Positions 8,311-15,000 of a DNA stretch of 15,000 nucleotides are shown in pieces. Under the pieces are notes generated by a model. The model was given only the letters and a program-made list of their open reading frames with translations, was not told the DNA's origin and did not search any database. The DNA comes from Theodoxus fluviatilis. Taxonomy: Eukaryota > Mollusca > Gastropoda > Cycloneritida > Neritidae. The DNA is taken from the NCBI GenBank assembly GCA_034096865.1, contig JAWQFJ010016775.1:10001-25000 (forward strand), read 5' to 3'. The translations under genes were made by a program, and so were the position numbers. Within the stretch, counting starts at the first letter, position 1; every line of letters starts with the position of its first letter.

Positions 8311-9582
8311 GGACTGATTGGTGTTTTATTTTGACCAACGACCCATTACAATAAAACCGTACTGCTTAAAAATATAAAATTTTAAATATAGAAAAACCTC
8401 AAAGTTTCTGGAGCAGATAAGACGTGCCGCCGATCAAACAAGGATATTTTTTCTACTGAAGTGTTGTACATACATGCAAGTTTCTCCACTGATTTCAGGT
8501 GCTCAAAAATTGCACAGTGGTATATTTCACTACTTGTATCCCAGCCCTCACAGATATTCCATTGTGTACATCCTCGCCATCAACATGAGTTTGTCTGTGT
8601 CACTGCACATTCCGATTTCCCTTCTCAGCCCTGTTGCATAAGTCTCAGCCTCATCGTTCACAGTCTAGCCACACACCTCTTCTATCTTACAATGCATACC
8701 AGTTGTCCATTCTCGCCACTACTATTCGATAAAATAAAATGTTTGTGTTGAAATGGAAACAAGTTTTGACATCTGAATGATTTCTGTAAAAAGTGGAGAA
8801 AAATAGTATCCAGAGCGAACTAATTTTGGCGCAATGCTGTAATGCGAAGGGTCAAGTCTATTACGCATTCATTGCGAACTGTGCCAGAGCACTACTGACT
8901 CGGGTTCACAGAATGATAAATATCACGCTGCCCTGCTGATCATCTCTCGTGGTAAGTCATCACATCTCTCTAACACCGATTCTGGATCCTGTCCAGGCAG
9001 GGCTTTCAAAACCAGGCATGCCTGCCGAGGCATTTTTATTGAAAGCATCTGATTGGCTGTTTGACAGCATCCCCCCGTCAATAACAGAGTCGGATTTTTG
9101 TGACTATTAGTTTAAATTCGCACTAAATTCGGACGGAAACTCTCAGAGACACCTGAGTTTCAAATTTGAGTAATAAAACATGTTGATGCTGTTTTCCATT
9201 TATGTAATAATATAGACAGACCGATCAAAGGGGACGCTCTGTCCTGATTCGTGAAGCTTCCCCGATTTTCACTCGAGACTCCCTGCTCATTTTGAGCTTT
9301 TCCTCCACATTTCTCCACAACTTCTGCTCAGCAGCAGTTCAGCATTATTTTCCTCGAACCCCAGTCCCAGTTTTCTGTTTATTGTTACCTATCCGCACCA
9401 TCTGCTCCGTCCCAGTTGTGGATTGTGCCATTGTTATTCCTCAAGCCACCCACCCATCCCTGCCCCCAATCCAAATGCCTCCTCACTTCGTTTATCGACA
9501 TCATACGGGCAGTACGGGGTCAGTCTTTGATCGTAATGACTAACAACAAGGGGCTGCGTGTAAGGAATCAAGGTTTTTATAA
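8311..9582. other. Single-copy spacer
   Basis: No supported gene. Open frames of up to 96 codons (8461-8751 plus, 9292-9543 plus) have no recognisable domain. A perfect 12-bp palindrome CAGGCATGCCTG lies at 9013-9024. The rest is mixed AT-rich sequence. Confidence 0.5.
8350..8355 (+). promoter_or_regulatory. Possible AATAAA polyadenylation hexamer
   Basis: The hexamer AATAAA overlaps the TAA stop (8352-8354) of the Glu-rich frame that starts at 8025. I see no strong GT-rich downstream element. Chance occurrence in AT-rich DNA is the simplest explanation. Confidence 0.2.
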
Positions 9583-9891
9583 TATAGATGTCATTTTACT
9601 TTCAATAACTCCTCCTCCTCCCATGATGACGATAAGAACGACGACAACGATGACGACGGCGACGGTGACGACGACGACGATGACGATGACGACGATGTTG
9701 ACGACGACAGCGACAACGACAGAGGTGAAAATGACAACAATGCTAATTGTAGTGGTGGCAATGATGACGACAACGGTGTATCGATCTCTGTAACTAGTAG
9801 CACCAGACGCAGCAGCAACAACAGCAATGACGACGACGACGACGACGCAACAACGGCAATAGGAATTGCAGTAATATTAACAGACAAATAA
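9583..9891 (+). other. Asp-rich open frame on a GAC/GAT-rich tract
   Basis: A frame following a stop at 9580-9582 stays open for 102 codons and ends with TAA at 9889-9891. It has no ATG. It reads a short Ser run, then about 30 residues dominated by Asp (GAC and GAT), then a mixed Asn/Ser/Gly part, a second run of six Asp, and a non-repetitive tail ending ILTDK. The sequence TATAATATAG at 9578-9587 could act as a splice acceptor, which would make this a terminal exon. The alternative, which I think more likely, is a decayed GAC trinucleotide microsatellite: other frames on both strands are open too, including 9416-9793 on plus and 9591-9887 on minus. Confidence 0.3.
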
Positions 9892-10379
9892 CAATCTTCA
9901 CATTTTTTTTCTCCTCATCTCCATTGTAGAATTACTCCTTCCGCAGCCTTTTCTCCACCTCGATTCCTTTGCTACACACGACATTGTTTCTGTTTCTTTG
10001 GCTGCCTATGGTCACCCTTCTCTTGCTGTCAATGGACGAACAAAGTTTCCACTGCGAACACCGACGTTATATTCCACAGCAGATCCTGTCACCACCTCTT
10101 CCCGAACCCACGCAAGCCCCCAACCTCCTCGCCCTTGCTTCTTCCACTGGTCCATGCTCATCACACTCGCTCTCCACCGCGCCGTGTCTTCCTTCCTTGC
10201 TGACGGGTGAGATCCTGGGTTGAAATTTAATGGGCCTGCTATTTTCTGCCCAGTGTCGGGCGATCAATTCACCACTGGCGACAATATCAATTAGTTCGCT
10301 CTGGCGACCCCTTTGACGCGGCCAGATAGAAAAATGTCCCCCATAAGCGCCTGCGTTTGCACCCGTTTAGTCGCTGTTT
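9892..10379. other. Single-copy spacer
   Basis: No supported gene. Short overlapping frames at 9969-10267 on both strands show no recognisable features. Confidence 0.45.
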
Positions 10380-11110
10380 GAAAAAGTAAAATGTTGATCT
10401 TCCGCTTCCCTAAGCCGAAGAGAAAGGGGCTCCGGGAGGGAGAAGGAGGGTCTTTGTCTCAGGGTCCAGGGGTCTCCATGCAGAGGGAGGGAGGGGGCCG
10501 ACCCAGAGTTGTCTGCGCTGCCAATCTGTCCCGGGTCTCTGTTGGTTTTTTTCTGGTCAGTTGCGCAGGGAGGTGTTGGAGCGAATCATCGGATTACCCA
10601 TCGAGACCCGCTCCTTTGTGAGGCTGGGGAACCCCTTGTACCCACCCAGGACTCCGACGCGGCACGTTCGAGAATGGGAAACCCTACCCCTGCCCCGGAC
10701 GTGGCGAGGAAGAGCGAGGGTTGCTGGGAACGCGTCTGCCCCACTACACCTCCTGCCGGGCGGCCATTGTGCTTCCAAGGGCTGACAACTCTTCGATTCC
10801 GTCCCCTGCTCTCTCCTCTGTGGTGGCCAAATCGCGTGGAAACTCGCGAGACTGGAGTGGTACGGCGACCGTGACCGCTGACCCGAGGTCAACCACCTGA
10901 GTGGTCAACAGGATCGTCCCCCTACCACCTATAACCTCATTTCCCAAAACCTCTTCGCTCTTCCCCACCTGGCGTTTTGGGTTACTCTTTTTTGGATGTG
11001 GCCCAGTCTTTTTGCCAATGGGATTTCCTGCCCCGATGACCGAATCTTTCTCCCAGGCACACAGTCAACCTTCTGGCAGAAGACATGACTCCCTCGGTAT
11101 TAGTAGAGGT
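10380..11110. other. GC-richer segment with overlapping open frames
   Basis: This stretch is clearly richer in G, C and CpG than its flanks, with G-rich plus-strand sequence at about 10425-10500. Several overlapping frames of 70-121 codons exist on both strands (for example 10509-10874 plus and 10557-10892 minus). High GC lowers the stop frequency, so they need not be real. I recognise no reverse transcriptase, integrase or other domain. It could be a CpG-island-like region, an exon, or a decayed transposon fragment. It ends at a T-rich/A-rich stretch near 11120-11150. Confidence 0.35.
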
Positions 11111-11966
11111 CCATGATTTATCTTCTTTTTTCTTCTTTAATTAAAAAAAAATGCTTCTTCATTAGAACCTTGATTATCTGTTCAGCATGTCATTGAGGTT
11201 ACGTGTTGTATTTTCCAGTCTATGAGAATTTAGATTTGTGTCGTATTACGGTTAGCAATAGATTATTGGTTCTTGTGTGCGCCTGCAGTTGTATTTTATT
11301 TCAACTTCTTGAGGTCCCTTTGTGATATACCCAATCCACACGACTTTCCTGATCAGTCGAAGTTTCTTTCATCGTTTCCTTTTCGTCTGTCCTCCTTTCT
11401 TGTATAATACTGTGCTTCCTTCCGTCTGTTCCGCCTATATTCTAATAGTCAATAGGTTTTTAGTGATGTGTTGAGCCACTCTCGATACATTACCATGTTC
11501 TAAAATGATAATGTCACTATCGAATGAGGCTTTTTTAAGTGTATAACTTTTTGTCTAGCGGACTGCAAGCAAAAGCCACACAGAGTTATCAAAAACCCTT
11601 GCATCACCAAAAACTTAAACTTAAGAAAAAGAAACTGTGATTTATTGACGACGTTTAGCATTGCTTATCATTTGAACATAAAGCAACCATTGATTGGCTT
11701 TTCGAAAACCTTATGCCCTAGGTTAACTTACAAAGAGAATGCAAGACATGCAAACAATTTCATGATGTTAAAAGTATTTCGCGCAATACCCACGTGTTCA
11801 AATTTACGCTTACTCAGTCATGTAATAAAATACGTAAATTGCATGCATACATGAGTTCATCAGATGAACATTGTCCGAACACTACCAACTCCGCACATCT
11901 ACTTAAGTGCATATTAACATTTGAAATATCTATCGTAATACCGGATAGTCTGTGCATGTAATGAGT

Positions 11967-11968
<2 letters not shown>
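11111..11968. other. Single-copy AT-rich spacer
   Basis: AT-rich sequence without a recognised gene or RNA. Only short open frames are present (for example 69 codons at 11645-11854 plus). Confidence 0.5.
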
Positions 11969-12018
<50 letters not shown>

Positions 12019-12047
12019 TACAGACAGACAGACAGACAGACAGACAC

Positions 12048-12112
<65 letters not shown>

Positions 12113-12617
12113 GACAGACAGACAGACAGACAGACACACACACACACACAGACACACAGACAGACACACAGACAGACAGACAGACACACAGACGCACAGA
12201 CAGACACACAGACATACACACAGACACACAGACACTCAAACGCACACAGAGACAAAAACAGAAACAGACAGAGACAGAGACACAGAGAGAAACAGAGAGA
12301 CAAGGACAGATACAGAGAGACAGACAGAGACAGAGACCGAGACCGAGACAGAGACCAAAACATAGAGAGACAGAGACAGAGACAGAGCCAAAAACAGAGA
12401 GAGACAGAGACAGAGACAAAAACAGAGAGAGACAGAGACACAGACACAGGCAAAAACAGAGAGAGACAGAGACAGAGAGACAGACAAAAACAGAGAGACA
12501 GAGACAGAGAGACAGACAAAAACAGAGAGAGACAGAGACAGAGAGACAAGGACAGATACAGATATACAAGGACAGATACAGATAGACAAGGACACAGATA
12601 CAGATAGACAGACAGAG
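11969..12617. repeat. TG / GA / CAGA compound array
   Basis: A GT run (11969-12000) changes directly to a GA run (12001-12018) and then to pure (CAGA)n from about 12021. From about 12130 the array mixes in CACA and GACACA. From about 12240 it becomes degenerate ACAGAGAC-type sequence. At about 12388-12545 there are about five copies of a roughly 30-bp unit starting AAAAACAGAGAGAGACAGAG, and at 12545-12610 three copies of a roughly 20-bp ACAAGGACAGATACAGATA unit. The plus frames (Asp-Arg-Gln-Thr) and minus frames (Cys-Leu-Ser-Val) are artefacts. Confidence 0.97.
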
Positions 12618-12646
12618 AAAGCAAAGTAGAGAAAAATAAAACAAAG

Positions 12647-13207
12647 AGTGATAGAGTGCGAGAGGACGGAAGCAAGGAGGGCTACCGTGTCCCGCTCTAC
12701 CAGTGATGGAGTGGGACAAGGAGGGCCACCGTGTCCCGCTCTACCAGTGATGGACAAGGAGGGCTACCGTGTCCCGCTCTACCAGTGATGGAGTGGGACA
12801 AGGAGGGCTACCGTGTCCCGCTCTACCAGTGATGGAGTGGGACAAGGAGGGCTACCGTGTCCCGCTCTACCAGTGATGGAGTGGGACAAGGAGGGCTACC
12901 ATGTCCCGCTCTACCAGTGATGGAGTGGGACAAGGAGGGCCACCGTGTCCAGCTCTACCAGTGATGGAGTGGGACAAGGAGGGCTACCGTGTCCCGCTCT
13001 ACCAGTGATGGAGTGGGACACGGAGGGCTACAGTGTCCCGCCCTACCAGTGATGGAGTGGGACAAGGAGGGCTACCATGTCCCGCTCTACCAGTGATGGA
13101 GTGGGACAAGGAGGGCTACCGTGTCCCGCTCTACCAGTGATGGAGTGGGACAAGGAGGGCTACCGTGTCCCGCTCTACCAGTGATGGAGTGGGACAAGGA
13201 GGGCCGC
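12647..13207. repeat. 44-bp minisatellite, 12 units plus partial ends
   Basis: Units start GCTACCGTGT at 12681, 12725, 12763, 12807, 12851, 12895, 12939, 12983, 13027, 13071, 13115 and 13159. All spacings are 44 bp except 12725 to 12763, which is 38 bp because six bases (GTGGGA type) are missing. Copies differ by a few substitutions, such as CCACC for CTACC. In each full unit TGTCCCGCTC and GAGTGGGACA form a stem of ten pairs, one of them G-T, around an 11-nt loop (12688-12718 in the first copy). A degenerate partial unit at 12647-12680 joins the array to the CAGA tract. No transcript, protein or spacer-like sequence is seen. Confidence 0.96.
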
Positions 13208-13799
13208 CAGTAAAAAAGCTAAAAACGGACAGCTCGTGACGTTCGATTTGTGACGTAGGGAGTTGTGGACAGTTTTATGTTCATCGCCTCCACGGACGTT
13301 TCGGTCGTTAGGAAGCAGAGAGGGGAGCAGTCGACTCGCTCATCGATCACTCGCTAATGATCAGTGCTCCTCCTTGATTGATCACGCACGTGTCGACATG
13401 AAGTCTCCACTCGCAGCACGCGCTCAGCATGCTCTGGGAAGACTGACTCGGGTACAGTAATTAAATTTGCAGGAAGTTGGTTACCTGGTTATAGGGGCGA
13501 AAATTGAGGTCCTATCGACAGCTTTTATGGAGTCGTTTCTTCATGTCACTTGAGTGAAGTATGTTGGTCAGGTCGTCTGCCCACTTAGAGCCTACATAGA
13601 AAACATACATGTATTTCCGCATCTTTCAGATTGTACAACTTTGCAGGAATTTCCCCTTAACATATTTCATGATATCAGATATAATACTGTCAATATGGCC
13701 CTTTTCTTCAAAGTAAATATATTTGTTTTTACATGGAAATAATTCTTCTTCAATCCTTATTGGTTTAATGCACGTTTTCAGAATACTGAATATACTGAA

Positions 13800-13802
<3 letters not shown>
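13208..13802. other. Single-copy spacer with CRE-like words at its start
   Basis: The sequence next to the 44-bp array contains TGACGTT at 13237-13243 and TGACGTA at 13251-13257, which resemble CREB/ATF half-sites, and CACGTG at 13388-13393, an E-box. A 65-codon frame at 13263-13460 plus has no recognisable domain. This could be a promoter and first exon, but nothing confirms it. From about 13560 the sequence is AT-rich and featureless. Confidence 0.35.

Positions 13803-13836
<34 letters not shown>
13803..13836. repeat. (TA)n microsatellite
   Basis: About 17 TA dinucleotides, flanked by AT-rich words such as TGAAATTTCA and ATATATATTTCAA. The 12-bp word AATATACTGAAA occurs in direct orientation on both sides, at about 13789-13800 and 13871-13882. 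TA runs of this kind can extrude cruciforms. Confidence 0.95.
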
Positions 13837-13841
<5 letters not shown>

Positions 13842-14456
13842 TGAAATTTCAATATATATATTTCAATTTTCAATATACTGAAAATTGTGTATGTTTGAAG
13901 TTTGCACAAGGTACGAACACAAAGATTTGAAAGGCCGTCCGATATATTTCACCTTCTGTCCTTTTAATGGGTGTCGTGGAAGACCATGTGTTATCAAGGT
14001 GGAATCAAATGTGACCCAGCGCCGCAAAATGAGTGATAAGTCGCGCGGACAAAACTGAAGGGGCAGCCTATTTATAGAGATATAGGTCAATGTGGTGCAT
14101 TTTGAGTTTTAGCCGTTTTCAGACGTGTTTACACCAAGGCATTGAAAGCAACCTGTCTGTTACTCGTCCTTCACGCGGACGAGAGCCTGTGTGAGCTTGA
14201 AGTCTTCCTACTGGTCTGGAGAGGTTGCAGATCATGACTAGCAATACCTCCTGTTTCGTGGGAAGCTTGTCTGTCGTCAAGTTCGCATAGAAAACCTATC
14301 AGTAATCCAAAGGGCTGGGAATAGGGCATGCCATTATTTGAAATAAAAATGTGAATGAGATGTCACTTCAAAATTTAGAGTAAATAAATGGGTGAATGGA
14401 GTTGTATGGCCTATAAGCCTTTTCGAGTATACAAGTCCACTGGTCTCAAATCCCCT
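13837..14456. other. Single-copy spacer
   Basis: No supported gene. A 75-codon minus-strand frame at 13863-14090 shows no recognisable features. Confidence 0.5.
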
Positions 14457-14632
14457 TCCCCCACCCACCTCCACTCCCCACCCACCCACCCCACCACCCC
14501 ACCCCCACCCCCACCCTCACCCCTCACCTCTCACCCCCATTCCCACCCCCCCCACCCCCACCCCCCACCCTCCACCCCACCCACCCCCCCACCCCCCACC
14601 CCCACAAAAACACACAAACCCCCCACCAAACC
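14457..14632. repeat. C-rich CCCAC/CCCCCA tract
   Basis: The plus strand is almost entirely C and A in words such as CCCACCC and CCCCCAC, with a few T. The minus strand is therefore full of runs of three or more G separated by one or two bases, which fits multiple overlapping G-quadruplex motifs; the plus strand could form an i-motif. Pro/His-rich and Pro/Thr-rich frames (14388-14720 and 14392-14655 plus) are artefacts of composition. Confidence 0.95.
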
Positions 14633-15000
14633 CCACAAAACCGCTAGACAGATGAGAGTAAGACTAAGAGCCAGTCAGGTTTCAGCCTCCATTGGGATTT
14701 ACCTTTCACAAATCGCGTAGGACGACGCAGTGTGTCAACTGCTACCCCCAGCCTAGAAGGGGTCTAAAAAAATGTTTGTTAAAAAAACCCGAAATGGCCT
14801 TTTATGGATCAGTCAATATCTGTTACCTCGTTGATATGAAAATGATTCGAACTGGTTCACTAACGTGATCACTATTTTATTTTTCAATTAGTTTGTTGGA
14901 GATTTCTTTGATTGCAATAACTTTCAAATATGTGCAGGTGAACTTACGAATGGAGTTGAAAACCCTGGTTCGAAGTGGTGCAACTGAGGACATGAAACGT
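14633..15000. other. Single-copy spacer to the window edge
   Basis: AT-moderate sequence with no supported gene or RNA. The word GGTTCGAA near 14967 resembles part of a B-box, but no tRNA fold is visible around it. Confidence 0.5.

Noticed and set aside
9013..9024. p53-type half-site (palindrome CAGGCATGCCTG)
   Set aside because: It matches the RRRCWWGYYY half-site, but there is no adjacent second half-site and no promoter evidence. Such words are common by chance.
10509..10892. Retrotransposon or other protein-coding fragment in the GC-rich segment
   Set aside because: I looked for reverse transcriptase, integrase, zinc-knuckle and protease motifs in the open frames and recognised none. 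High GC alone explains the open frames.
11814..12757. A 301-codon minus-strand Cys/Leu/Ser/Val-rich frame and plus-strand Asp-Arg-Gln-Thr frames
   Set aside because: They are readings of the CAGA/TCTG array. The frames overlap on both strands and run into the 44-bp minisatellite only because its unit is partly open.
12681..13207. CRISPR array
   Set aside because: Units are directly adjacent 44-bp tandem copies with no unique spacers, in DNA of eukaryotic character and without cas genes.

Overview
This window looks like eukaryotic, probably animal, non-coding DNA. The evidence is long di- and tetranucleotide microsatellites, two minisatellites, AT-rich single-copy spacers, and no compact operons or recognisable prokaryotic genes. 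Large (CCTG)n, (CAGA)n and mixed TG/CA/CT arrays of this kind are common in molluscs and other marine invertebrates. A gastropod-like genome would fit, but that is a guess, because no gene here allows a taxonomic placement.

I found no protein-coding gene I can support. Most long open frames (for example the roughly 400-codon frames at 2645-4079, those at 5913-7466, and those in the CT and CAGA tracts) are products of tandem repeats that lack stop codons. Two weak exceptions are described: an Asp-rich frame at 9583-9891 with no start codon, and a Glu-rich frame at 8025-8354 whose stop codon lies inside an AATAAA hexamer.

Layout: 1-1720, single-copy sequence with a small CpG-rich patch of hairpins near 521-590. 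1721-1931, a fold-back (inverted-repeat) element with a 39-bp internal duplication and tRNA B-box-like words. 2391-4196, a 1.8-kb CCTG-type array. 4528-4901, a C-rich/CA tract and two blocks prone to forming Z-DNA. 5390-5812, a compound CT/CA/CCA/CGC microsatellite. 6005-7484, an 11-bp minisatellite of about 134 units. 8041-8310, a polypurine GAG tract with a G-quadruplex motif. 9583-9891, a GAC/GAT-rich tract. 10380-11110, a GC-richer stretch. 11969-12617, a TG/GA/CAGA array that runs almost directly into a 44-bp hairpin-forming minisatellite at 12647-13207. 13803-13836, a TA tract. 14457-14632, a C-rich tract. The rest is ordinary-looking spacer.

The repeats make up about 40% of the window. 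The most interesting observations concern how the two minisatellites are organised and have evolved: strand-asymmetric CpG variants, a local 55-bp higher-order repeat, and a stem-loop in every 44-bp monomer. I did not find a convincing new multi-gene system.
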